Assembly: GCA_015179045.1 (NCBI GenBank)
Contig: WHUZ01000005.1
Coordinates: 1,488,001 to 1,552,000, forward strand
Length of the DNA: 64,000 bases
Direction of reading: 5' to 3'
Source: Kalaharituber pfeilii
Taxonomy: Eukaryota > Ascomycota > Pezizomycetes > Pezizales > Pezizaceae
Both the position numbers and the translations under genes were made by a program. The notes beneath the pieces were generated by a model. That model made no database searches and was not told the DNA's origin. It saw only the letters and a program-made list of their open reading frames with translations. This document shows positions 1 through 10,698 of the stretch, piece by piece (the stretch's first letter is position 1; each line of letters opens with the position of its first letter).

Positions 1-390
1 TGGTACATTTAGTGGTATGGAAGATAAGATGACCAGGTGCATAATATGCGAAGGAAGTTTGAGTTGGGAAGACCTTGGTATTGCGGAGTGTTCAGAAGGG
101 CATAGACATCGTAAGCTTCTCTATCATTTGACATGTCTAGCTTTTCTTTTTTTTTTTTTTAATCTGGAACGCGGCTAATGTACGTACTGTCTCCAGCGAG
201 ATGCTCTATTACCTTCCTCGCAATACAGTCTGGAGACGCTTGGAGGACATGTACGGTATGTGAGCGAAGTGTGCTTGCACCCGCAACGGAAAATGTTACC
301 ACGGAAGGGGAAAGTGCATCGGAGACTCTCCTTACATTGCTCACTACGGCTTGGGATATTTGTGTCCACTGTGGAGGGAGGTTTAAATAG
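1..390 (+). CDS. TFIIIC-type zinc-finger protein, 3' end only (window edge)
   Basis: The last two exons of a gene that enters from the left. The frame is open from base 2 to a GT donor at 111 (exon end 110), with an 86-bp intron (111-196, branch-like gctaat near its end, acceptor ctccag) and a final exon 197-390 ending in TAG. The joined protein has CIIC, then AECSEGHRHPRCSITF across the splice, then RTCTVC and finally WDICVHCGGRF. This order of CxxC, C..GH..RC.lTF and two further CxxC pairs is the zinc-binding C-terminal domain of TFIIIC subunits (the ~90 kDa/Tau60-like class), which helps load RNA polymerase III factors. The splice restores a continuous zinc-finger motif, which supports the model. 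The gene converges on GUA1. The N-terminal (probably WD-like) part lies outside, so the exact subunit is inferred. Confidence 0.8.
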
Positions 391-669
391 GCGACCATCA
401 CGTGACACTGAATATACTCTTTAGCGAACCTCGAATCTTTCCTTTTTTTCCTTTTTTTTTTTTTTTTTTTTCGTTGCCACGGAGTGTAGTTATTCAGGTA
501 ATCGCTCGTAAGAGTTTACATCAGATAACTTTTGAGGAGCTTTCTCTATTATGTAGCCATTTTCTTCCTATCAAACAGGCAAGAAAAAACTAGTAGTAAT
601 CCAGTAACAAAATCATAATATGCATACGTAGAAAGTGGATACTTGAGAATACAATGGCATGCTTTGGGT

Positions 670-2738
670 CTACTGGAACTCAATGGTTCCTGGGGGCTTT
701 TGGGTGACTGTTGCAAGGCATGTGAGTTAGTATATCTATCGCATTTATTCAATAGGGGAGGAGGAACTCACCATCGTAAACAACCCGACACACACCTCTC
801 ACCTCATTCACAATCCTTGTGCTCACCCTCCTCAAAAACTTGGCATCAAAATCGTACCAATCGGCCGTCATAAAGTCCGTTGTCTTCACTGCCCTCAGCG
901 CAATCATCTGGTCGTAGACCCTCGCATCGCCCATGACGCCCACGGCCTTACACGGCAGCAGCGCCGCAAACGCCTGCGAAATCTGTCTGTAGAGTCCGGC
1001 AGCCTTGATCTCCTCAATGAAAATGTGGTCGGCTTGGCGCGCAATCGCAACTTGCTCGGACGTGACCTCGCCGAGGATGCGGATGGCGATTCCGGGGCCT
1101 GGGAACGGGTGTCGCCAGACAAGGTCCTCGGGGATACCAAGGTTTGTGCCAAGGGCGCGGACTTCGTCCTTGAAGAGTTCGCGGAGGGGTTCGATGAGTT
1201 TGAGCTTCATGTCTTCGAGGAGGCCCCCGACGTTCTGTTGTAGGGACTGTTAATATTGGCTCTTTGATGAAAATCTGCATAGAAACAGGGAAACGAACAT
1301 GATGAGTCTTGATAGTAGCACTGGGTCCCTTGAACGAGATGGACTCAATGACATCAGGGTACAGTGTACCCTGGAGCAAAAAGTCCATCTCAACACCCGT
1401 CTCCTTCACAAGCTTCTCCGCCTCCGCCTCAAATATCTCAATAAAAGTATTCCCAATAATCTTTCGCTTGTGCTCTGGATCCTCAACGCCCCTGAGCCTT
1501 GACAAGAATATATCCGAAGCATCGACAACCTTGAGGTTGATGCCTAGCCCTTTTGTGAGCGTTTCGTGCACAATCTGGCACTCGTTCAACCTCATGACAC
1601 CGTTGTCGACCAAGAAAGCGTGGAATCGGTCGCCAATGGCCTCATGCATCAGTTTGGCGGCAACAGTGGAATCTACACCACCGCTGACCGCACCAATGAC
1701 TTGCCCAGTAGGCCCGACAATACTTCGTATCCGCTGGATTTCGGTGTCAACGAACTTCTCCATCGTCCAGTCCTGTCGGCACTTGCAGAGTTTGACGGCA
1801 AAGTTCTCTAAAAGTACTCTGCCCTTGGGGGTATGGGTGACCTCAGGGTGAAATTGGATGCCATAGAGCTGTTTTTGCGTGTGTGCAATGCCGGCAAATG
1901 GGGCATTGGAGGTTTCCGCAATAATGACAAAGTTGTCGGGAAGCTTGTTAAGCTTGTCGCCATGAGACATCCAGACCTAGAGAAGCGGCGTGAGCTGCGC
2001 AAGCCAAAATACTAAAGTGGAGAAAAGTTATAAAGCACCTCCATTTCGCCACCAAGACCGTCAAATAAGGTATCAACGTGCGAAGGAGCGTTGGGGTGCT
2101 TTGTAATCTTCAATGTAGCATGTCCATACTCCTTCTTGTCACCAGCGGCGACGTCCTTCCCGTGGTTCCATGCAATCTCTTGCATGCCGTAGCAGACTCC
2201 CATTACGGGGACCTAGGATTGTGTGTCAGCCGGAGGTTCTGTGCAGAATTGATTTAAGGGCCATGAGGCTAACTTTCAAATCGAACACCGCGGGATCGAC
2301 GTGCGGGGCATCTGGCGCATACACCGAGTATGGACTACCCGAAAGGATTACACCTTTTGGCTTGTAGGGGAGCTCTGCGAGCTTCTGGGTACAAGGCAGC
2401 ATTTCAGCGTAGACATTGAGCTCACGGAGGCGACGGGTGATCAAATGACTGTATTGAGAGCTATATAGCCGGGTCAGCGGGCGGCCAGACTTCTTTGTCA
2501 ATTGCGAGAGAAGACCAACCCAAAGTCCAGAATCTTTACAGATTGGCGGGCTCGTTCCCATTAGTAGATGCAATTAAGCTATCCTATGGAACTTATCCTT
2601 ACCAATACAGTGTCAAAAATTTGAGTTACCTATATCGTGCCCACCCAGTCAGCACTACCGTATGCGCAGTTTAAAATGAGGTTTCCAACTACATACAGCT
2701 TCTTTCCCTGCGCCGACAGATTCCACTTCTCGCGCCAT
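670..2738 (-). CDS. GUA1: GMP synthase (glutamine-hydrolysing)
   Basis: Converts XMP, ATP and glutamine to GMP, the last step of de novo guanine nucleotide synthesis. Eight exons on the minus strand: 2697-2738, 2603-2629, 2520-2533, 2274-2460, 2039-2212, 1299-1976, 772-1234, 670-707, giving 1623 nt and a 540-residue protein, the normal fungal length. All junctions use GT-AG. The class I amidotransferase domain shows [14 protein letters not shown], catalytic Cys in [11 protein letters not shown] and QFHPEV. The ATP-pyrophosphatase P-loop is [12 protein letters not shown], followed by [20 protein letters not shown] and the dimerisation domain ending [11 protein letters not shown]. The start ATG at 2738 was chosen because its frame reaches a GTATGT donor and joins in phase to the conserved FDTVL-ILDFGS segment. 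Exon 3 is only 14 nt and its upstream intron has a perfect ctactaat branch site. Confidence 0.95.
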
Positions 2739-3184
2739 CTTGCTTGCAATGTTTCGAACTGCACTGTCAGAGATAGAACAAGCTATGATTGGTCCGGGGA
2801 ATTTCTAAGCCTCGACTCGGAGCAATTGCGACGAAAAATTGTGAAGACAGAGCAAGTCGGCGCCAGAAACGGAAAAAAAAAAAGACGGAGCAATTAGAAA
2901 ACACTGGTTAGTGTATTCACCAAGAATTGCCCAAGAAGAGAAGGAAAAGGAAAGGGCGTGGGGGGAGATGGCGGGGCATGTTTTATATTTTTTGTGTTGG
3001 TGTGGTGGGGTAAGTCTAAGAAACTATTTTTCGCGGTAGCGGGCACTGAGGGAGAGAAACTCGTGCTTGCGGGAGGGGTATGCGAGATGACACCTGAAGG
3101 TTGTTTCCCAGCACTCACCTTCCTCACCAGAGAGGGAGGGTGTGCTTCTGGAAGCTATTGGTTCTGCCACCTTTGTTTGCCAAT

Positions 3185-3380
3185 AGACTCGAGGTTACAA
3201 CCCTCGAGAGTCTGTTGTTCGTACCGAATGAGCCGAGTGAGCTGGGAAGATGTGCGTAGCTCGCAAGCTTAGCAACCTTCGAGAGTTTCTTGTTCGTACC
3301 GGCTCGCAAGCTTCAGTCCCGTAGCTCGCAAGCTCAGTGACCTTTGAGAGCTTCTTGTTCGTAGTAGCTTGCAAGCTACT
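3185..3380. repeat. Degenerate ~65-75 bp tandem repeat with palindromic core
   Basis: Three imperfect units each contain a core like ctcgcaagct followed by accttcgagagtttcttgtt and gttcgta. The last unit ends in an 18-bp perfect palindrome at 3363-3380 (agtagcttgcaagctact). Confidence 0.7.
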
Positions 3381-3458
3381 CTGCATTTGGTTCCCAGGTT
3401 CCTTCACTTGGTCAGCTTTCACTCCTGTCTACCTTCACCATCTAGGCTCGCCAAAGTC

Positions 3459-3650
3459 TGTAAGAGGGAAAAGTGGTCTAGTGGGAAGACAAGAGCAAGC
3501 AGCCGAGATGATCGTTGCCTATTGGATTCACCTTTCAACGATGATGATCTCTTCTGAGGCCTTACCTTCCTGGTACCCCTTCCCCTTTTAGTAGGCACCT
3601 CTCCCTCCGGCCTTCACCTACCGTTGAAATGCCAAGATTCCCCACAGCAC
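3459..3650 (+). repeat. Relic related to the 277-bp insertion at 14270-14546
   Basis: Shares ordered blocks with the young insertion at 14270: TG..GAGG.AAAGTGG.CTAG.GGGAAGA at the start, an ACGATGAT block in the middle, and TGCCAAG.TCC.CCCA near the end. It is much more diverged and no clear target duplication remains. Read as an old copy of the same short element. Confidence 0.45.
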
Positions 3651-6600
3651 GCACGACTCGAGTTTGATCTCGTGTCCATCCTCTGTGGTCACGTGCTCCG
3701 TGGTTAATTCTCCAGTTGCGATTTATGTACTTAAGTACTCTACTTGACAGATTATTTTATTTTTACTTTTGAGCAATTTGAATCCTCATAGAGTTAAAGA
3801 GCAATCTCCCGTCAATACCTTAGTCAAGAAAGGGCCGCTACGGACCCTAGGAAAAGTATCTACGTGGTTCAAGTCGGAGCTTTTTACTCCTTCACACATG
3901 AAGGGACTATCTGCGTCTTGAAATTATTCCAAGTTGAACAATATGAGTTATCTGCTCGCTTTTACTTTCTCTTCCGGAATACCATTTACACATAGTGCCT
4001 GTATTAGAAGATAACGCCGAATGAATTGTGAGTCAAAGGAAAATATTGTTCGGTATTTTGACCAGATCTCACTATGTAAGAGTAATTATCAGTTCCAAAG
4101 AGTAAAGTCTAGAGCAGAATTGTCAAAAGAATCACGTCTTCATGTCATTCCCAGTCCCCCAAAAATGTACGCTGACATCAATTGCATTGAAGTGATTAGA
4201 ATTCGGGGATCCTATGCAACGACAAAAAATGAAAAATGAAAGAGTAGACAAATGCGGACGTTAGAAACCTCAATGAAAAGCCTAAACGATAGGGAAAAGA
4301 AGGAAAAATGCTCCATCTCGGATGTAATCTCCTCGTAGTCAAGTTCTTTTACCAGGGTAAGGAGGCTGTGGTCGCTCGGCGCGCATAAAGCTGTCAAAGT
4401 TGGTCGAGGTGGAGCAAGTACATCGCATATACGGCATACTTCGACTGTTACAGATAAGCCGATGTTGTGTTTTTTTTTTTTTTTTTGCAGGATAGCAGCA
4501 AAATAGAACGTCATGATATCAAGGACATGGTTGTAATCAAGACATGGTATGATAATCTCGGCATTGACATGGAAAACCTGGTCTTGTATGATAACCAGGG
4601 GAAAACCAATGTTGACGCTATTTTGCACCTGAGAAGTTGGTGGCTGAGCACGCTGCGGAAGCAGGCCGAAGCGAATTTAAGTATGTCCCAATTGGGGTCC
4701 TACAAGAGGCCAATAATTATGGAAGCTGCCCAATGCTTTTCCGCGACGTTTCTATTCAATCTAGCACAAATTGCCGTTCAGCATTCATCGTACGGCACTT
4801 CGGTAAGCAATCAATGCATAGGCCAAAGAATAAAGAAGGAAAGAAAAAAAAATTTATCACCACTGCGCACGCTTTATGTCAAGCGGCTCTTTCACGCAGC
4901 GTGTTCTGTGATTCAGCACTTTTGCATCTGCACCTGAAGGCGAGGCTAGTTGGACCTTTGTGTCAGCCCACCTAAATCATACATGTACTTCAAGTAATGA
5001 CGCACAAAGGTATAGAAATACGCGCTGTCAATATCGTACCGGTAACCTTCATTGAATTAACTAGCGCTCACAAAGCCAACGTCATGATCCCTGAGTACTA
5101 GCACTTCAGATGTGAGGAGGAAAGATGGCGGGATCTTTGCCGCGACGTCTTTCGCTTTCTCAATGATGCACCGCATGTAGTGTTTGGCAATTAATTTGAT
5201 CTTAGCCAAGTGTGATGGCTGCACCTGACGTTGATTGCCAAGCTAAGCATATCCACGAACTACACCTACAGAGTTCAGTTTTATATGAACAATACGGGTG
5301 TATCGGATACCTAAGAGGCCCTGGTGTGATACAGCTCATATGGGCTTGGTTTGAATCGTGCCATTTTGGTCAACTTAGTCTCACCCGCTACGAACATTTG
5401 AGATATCAGCATTGCCATAATGTTTGAAAATTCAGCTCGAGGGATATATATGCGTACGATAGGAAAGTCTTGAAGGCGATAAAATTAGTCTGGTCGATAA
5501 AACTTAGTCTCATGCCAAGACCCCCTGGCTGCTAAAAGCCGAGCGCAGATAAAACTAGTTCCAACAGTCAAATCCAGGCGACTGAGAAGAGACCAGAGAG
5601 ATGTTTGCCGAATGAAGATTTCTTGGTAATGTAATTGGTCAGAGAGATCAGTAGATGATTTTCTTGATCCGAAAACCAATTTGAAATTGTAACAAGAATT
5701 CTTCGTGAGAGCGCCTCTAGCTCTAGAAGGATTTGAGGAACGTGTTCGTGATTAAACGTTCTGCCTCTCATTATCTCAGTGATTGTCGCCAACACATCCA
5801 ATTCTTCTAGTTGCGTTGAACAAGCTTATTGGATCCCTGGTTTGTTGACCGTAATTAGCTTCCAAGTTTTCCTCGGTTTTTATTTTTTTTTTTTATTTTA
5901 CTACTTGGTTGTTCCTTGACGAATCTTTTTGGAAATCTTGATGGGTGCAGGTCTGCAGATGTGGGTGTCCCCTGCCCTTGGCCGTCAGCGTCCGCTAAAG
6001 CAAGGTGACATAACAGCGACAGATCTGGGGTCTTTTAGTGACAGCATATCGCTTTCACAGTAGTTCGAGCTCCTCCACCAACACTTGTACCACCACTCCT
6101 CCTCCTCCTGCCTTCCTCGACCCGATGGTTGCTCGTGGAACTCTCCTTGCCAACGATTGTATTGAAATAATTTTAAAGCGATAATTCTTCACCAACGCCT
6201 TTTTCCTACAGCTCAATATTTTGCCTGCGCTGAATCTGTGATCTTGGAAACGTACAGCAGCAAGTGCTGCTTGCCTGCATTAGCGGATGCACTGTATGTC
6301 GTCATGTTTGCTAAATTGTTTTCCATCCACGCAATAGTATCATTTGTCCAAATCTGTATGTAGGGGGTACATAACTCTCGATTCGGGCTGTTGATATTAC
6401 ACTTAATATATCACGATTTGTGGATAACTTAAAATAAGGATAGATCGGGAACGAAGTGTGGCCTTTGCCCTTCTGTGGCCACATAAATCCATTTCCCTCA
6501 AAGTTTTGGATTAAACGACAATGCAAGTGTGAGGGGAGAATGGCACTCGGTTCTCCTATGAATTGTTGCTTGTGCGGGCGGCTTCTGCCGTGCTATAGTT

Positions 6601-7319
6601 CCAATCTAGAGAAGCAATTTATCTTAGACTGAAAGCAGGTCTTCTCTTGCAGTGTGCAGTAATTGAAGCACATTTTCTGCTTTCTTAGATCTGTAACCTA
6701 TTTGTATATGCTGAGTTGAATCCGGTACTTGTGTATGGTTTATTGCTGCACGTGTATTGATACCGCTTGAAGGTAACTGTTTAATCCCGGCATCGTCACC
6801 GGCATTATAATGCTTGAGGTAAATCTTTATAGGAAGCACCAATAATATAGGCATAGAAAACGCGGCTACCCGCCTTGGAGGTCAGCACGCATTGTGGAAT
6901 GGGGTATATTCAGAGGAATGGAATTTTGTCAAATGCCATGCCTTGGGCAAACTTTACGGTTCGCATGTACGGAGTGCATCTGGTTGCTTGATGCAGTGTG
7001 CTCAATCTTCTGGTCTTGCATCTATGAACTTAGTGCAGCTTCGAGAGCTTAGTGTCGGTTTCGAGGCTTCCAGGATGTACGCCTAAGACTAGTGTTAGAA
7101 TCCAAACTGTTTACTGTAACTACTATGGTAGGGGTGCAGACTTCGGAGCTGCAAAATGAAGTACTATCGCTGAGTTCATGGCGAGGAGAAAAAGGGGAGT
7201 CGGGGCGCTGGGCGTATGCACCAACTACGTCGTCGTGCTTGAGCTGCTTTGCGTCTGGTCGAATCAGTGCCTATGCTTTCTTTTTCTTCGAGGAATTTTC
7301 CTGCTTCGTCGACGTTTGA

Positions 7320-7660
7320 GGACATCGTGAGGTCCACTGGCATGGGTTTTGGGGTGGGGGAGGGGGGGTTAGGGGGTAGGGGGTGAACCTTGCTGCGAGG
7401 GCCAGCCAGGGCGGGTTGAATAGCACAGCGCCAAAGGGAAGGAATATGCTCTAGGCCTAGCATAGTTCCCGACGCTACATGGTCAAGCGCACCATAACAT
7501 GCAAAGGTGCTGGCCGGGTGCTGTCCCTGCAGGAATGCAGAGTAGCGTCGGTGCGAGGACTGCGGGGGGGTGGAGGGGGAGGGGGAGGGGGAGGGGGAGG
7601 GGCGGAGCACGGCTACAGGGCGGGGTGGGGCGACACCGATGGCGGATGAGAGAGGGGCAT
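7320..7660. repeat. G-rich low-complexity tract
   Basis: Contains runs such as gtgggggaggggggg at about 7353 and five consecutive gaggggg-type units at 7570-7605 on the plus strand. Base composition changes sharply from the AT-richer flanks. Many overlapping ORFs around 7483-8163 on both strands are a by-product of high GC. Confidence 0.8.
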
Positions 7661-8277
7661 ATAACTCTTGCACCGCGCCCAAGCTCATCGGCCAGCGCTG
7701 CCCACTGCACGCCAGCACGAGTACTCACACGCCAGTGCGGACCGGAGCAGTTGTAGCGTTCAGTCAGTGGCACCGTCTCGCGCCCCGCCCGCCCCGCCGC
7801 CCGCCGACCGCCGCCTGCCGCAGAACGCGGCGGCCACCCGTGTGCGTGAGTCCGTCTGCAGCGTCCGCGCACCCGCCACACGCCCTCCGCTCCAGCGCAG
7901 TTGGCGCTGCCGCACCGCGCCCCACGAAGAGGGGCTCTGCCATTCGCCACGGACTTTGGGCCCGCCCCGGCTGCCGGCTGCCGGCCGCACGCGACCCGCC
8001 GCCGCACCGCGCTCTCGCCCCGGCGCAGCACCGCCCTCCGCCCACCGCCCACCGCCAGCAGCAACCAGACTGTAGCAGCAGCACCGCGTGCACCCTTCGA
8101 GGCGAGTCGTGCAGCGCCCTACCTCTTAGCATCTCGGCGCCCAGTAGCACGGCCGACCTGTAGCGTGTCTTGCCTCATCCGCCCATCTCGTTGATGCTCG
8201 CACGATATTAGCACTAGCCCCGCGACCCGATCAGAAATTGCGTTTCAGATTCTCCTTCCCGAGTGAACGTTAGCCTC

Positions 8278-8450
8278 CCCCCTACCCCCCTCCGCACCCA
8301 CCACCCCCCCCCATTACCCCTTTACCCCCCTTCCCCCCTTCCCCCCCTTCCCCCCCTCCCCCCCCCCCCACACCCACCCTCTCAGCCCCGAGCACATCAC
8401 TTCTACACTCTCCCCTCCAGTTAGAGGACCCCCCCCCCCCCTCCCAATAC
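8278..8450. repeat. C-rich low-complexity tract in the MAPKK leader
   Basis: Long C runs (up to about ten) interrupted by T or A, on the plus strand, 340-510 bases before the proposed MAPKK start. It probably lies in the promoter or 5' untranslated region. Confidence 0.75.
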
Positions 8451-8790
8451 TTCTCTGGTGTTTGTGCAGTCGCCCACATTCTCTCCTTACGAGCCCTACG
8501 AGCCCTCCTTCCACATCCCCAACCTTTCCCTTTACTCCCCTCCATTTTCCGAAATCTCACTACAGCGTCGTCGTCATCGTCGTCGTGGTGCCTCTCACTG
8601 CTTGGCAACAGCTTTCTGCCATTCTCGTTGGACTGGAGAATTATCCCAGGCAGAACGAGCATATGAACAGCGGCTGCTAAACAGAGGAAAAGAAACCAGA
8701 AAAAAAGTAATAAAGGACGAAAAACAAAACCAACTCTTAATTCGATCTCCCCGACCAAAGTGCAGAAAACGATCTCTCTCGCCCATCACT

Positions 8791-10698
8791 ATGTCTCTCT
8801 CTCCAGATTCCTCTCCTCCAGACTCCCCACTGACACCTGACGAGCTGAGTCCAGTGACTCCGCCAGCTGACACAGCCAACACAGGAACCCCTCTGCGTGC
8901 GGTACCATCACTCCGTTCTCTGTCAGATCCTGTTAGCTCTACCACCCCTCCTCCATTGTCTTCCCTGAATGCTGCCAGGCGACCAGAAAAAGCTGGAACA
9001 AACACTTTCTCTGGGGCGATGCCCCCAGAGTTCCAAGCCAGATTGGCAGCTTTCCATGCGTCACGAAATGTTGGAGTCGCCTTACCTACCTCTTCTATGA
9101 TGACGGGAACTATGGGCCTTATGGGCATGCCGAATCAACGTTCAGCGATTGGCCCTGGGATGCATCGCCCTTCAGGGCCCACGAACTGGAACTCAGCACC
9201 TGCAGTAACTGGACGAGCATTGCCAAAGCAGTCACTAGGGCAAGACGAGGGTTGAAATTGCCTGGCGGGCTACCGGGGCCTCAGAAAACTGCTCATCGCA
9301 GAATGGACAGCCACCAGGTGTCCAAGGATCCTTGTTCAATAAATATGCCGAGTATCTTGACACCAGGACTGGAACCCTCAAGTTTGCCGGCAAAGCAGTG
9401 ATTCATGGCAAAGGCGTGGATTTCTCCTCCGGTAGCAGCTTCAGCATCTCCTTGGATGAGATAGACAAAGTCGATGAGCTAGGCAAGGGCAATTACGGCA
9501 CTGTTTACAAGGTTATTCATCGAAAGCCACCAGCATCAGGACGGCGAAGTTTACTCCCTACCAGGTCATCGTCACCACAGTCACCTCCATCACCGCGAAT
9601 AGGTGAAGATTCTGAAAGATCGTCACCTCGGCAAAACACCACGAATGTGGTGATGGCAATGAAAGAAATTCGTTTAGAGCTTGATGAAGCGAAGTTTGCA
9701 CAGATCATCATGGAATTAGACGTTCTACATAAATGCTGTTCTCCATACATAATAGAGTTTTATGGGGCCTTTTTCCAGGAAGGAGCGGTCTATATTTGTA
9801 TGGAGTACATGGATGGAGGTTCCATTGACAAGCTGTACAAGGATGGTGTGCCTGAAGGGGTTCTCCGCAAAATCACGTACGCTACAGTGCAAGGACTCAA
9901 GACGCTGAAGGACGAGCACAACATTATTCACAGGGATGTCAAGCCGACAAATATTCTGGTTAACACCAACGGAGAAATAAAGTTATGCGATTTTGGGGTC
10001 TCTGGAAACCTTGTTGCGAGTATAGCCAAAACAAATATTGGATGTCAGAGCTACATGGCTCCTGAACGGATTGCCAACGGCGGAATGCAGGCTGCGGATA
10101 CACCGGGTGCTGGCACATACAGCGTGCAAAGCGACATCTGGAGTTTAGGTTTGAGTATTCTGGAATGCGCGAGGGGATGTTATCCGTACCCACCCGAGAC
10201 CTATAATAACATATTCAGCCAATTGAGTGTAAGTTGACATATTCCAATTAGTTGTCAGTTTGGAGCTAATTTTTTATCAAGGCTATTGTGGACGGCGAAC
10301 CTCCAGATTTGCCATCTGAAGGCTTTTCCCCTGAAGCTCATGACTTCGTACGAGGTTGCTTGAATAAGATACCCAACCTTCGCCCTTCATATGCTATGCT
10401 ACTGAACCATCCTTGGATATCTGATCTTGCAAAGCCTACCACCATCACTGAAGTCGAGGACGAGGACACCACTGCAGAGGAGGGACCCACTATAGGGGAA
10501 CGTTATGATAAGGAGTTAGCAGACTGGGTAATTGAGGCCTTGGAGAAGCGAAGCAAGCGGATTAGCGAAGGTGGAAAACCAGATCCAGATAAGCCAGCCT
10601 TACATGCTGCTCCGTTGGACGCAGTCTCTAGTCCCGGCAAAACCAAGAAATCCGATTTGCCAGGGAAACTGGAAGGTCTCAAGCTGAATGGTCTCTGA
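8791..10698 (+). CDS. PBS2: MAP kinase kinase, Pbs2 type (osmostress/HOG pathway)
   Basis: Dual-specificity kinase that activates the Hog1/Sak-type MAP kinase. Proposed exons 8791-9204, 9302-10228, 10282-10698 (585 residues). The second intron (53 bp, GTAAGT, branch gctaat) is clear; the first (9205-9301) is less certain. The N-terminus is Ser/Pro-rich and contains PPEFQARLAAFHASRN, typical of fungal Pbs2. The kinase domain shows KFAGKAVIHGKGVDFSSGSS upstream, glycine loop GKGNYGTVYKV, MAMKEIRLELDEAKFAQII, catalytic HRDVKPTNIL, DFGVSG and an activation loop with SIAKT before SYMAPERI, the Pbs2/MKK3/6-type phosphosite pattern. An unusual Ser/Pro-rich insert of roughly 35 residues sits between the glycine loop and the MAMKE strand. 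The ATG at 8791 gives MSLSPDSSPPDSPLTPDE; an in-frame extension upstream lacks a better start. Confidence 0.9.

Larger units (their letters stand above)
2739..8790. other. Long intergenic region between GUA1 and the MAPKK gene
   Basis: About 6 kb separates the divergently transcribed GUA1 and MAPKK genes. I found no ORF with a recognisable family or a convincing spliced model. It holds tandem repeats (3185-3380), a repeat related to the insertion at 14270 (3459-3650), T/A tracts, and G- then C-rich tracts (7320-8450). Two open frames (4467-4937 plus, 5568-5801 minus) have ordinary amino-acid composition but no motif I recognise; they may be decayed genes. The last few hundred bases before 8791 are CT-rich and probably the promoter and 5' leader of the MAPKK gene. 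Confidence 0.6.

Noticed and set aside
4467..4937. 157-codon plus-strand ORF preceded by a T-run and tttgcag acceptor-like site
   Set aside because: Amino-acid composition is plausible but I recognise no family, no upstream exon and no start; not called as a gene.
5568..5801. 77-codon minus-strand ORF with MDVLATITEIMRG start
   Set aside because: Ordinary composition but too short and without any recognisable motif or splice partner.
7483..8163. Overlapping Ala/Arg/Pro-rich ORFs on both strands
   Set aside because: Explained by high GC content; no family motif and all frames are equally open.
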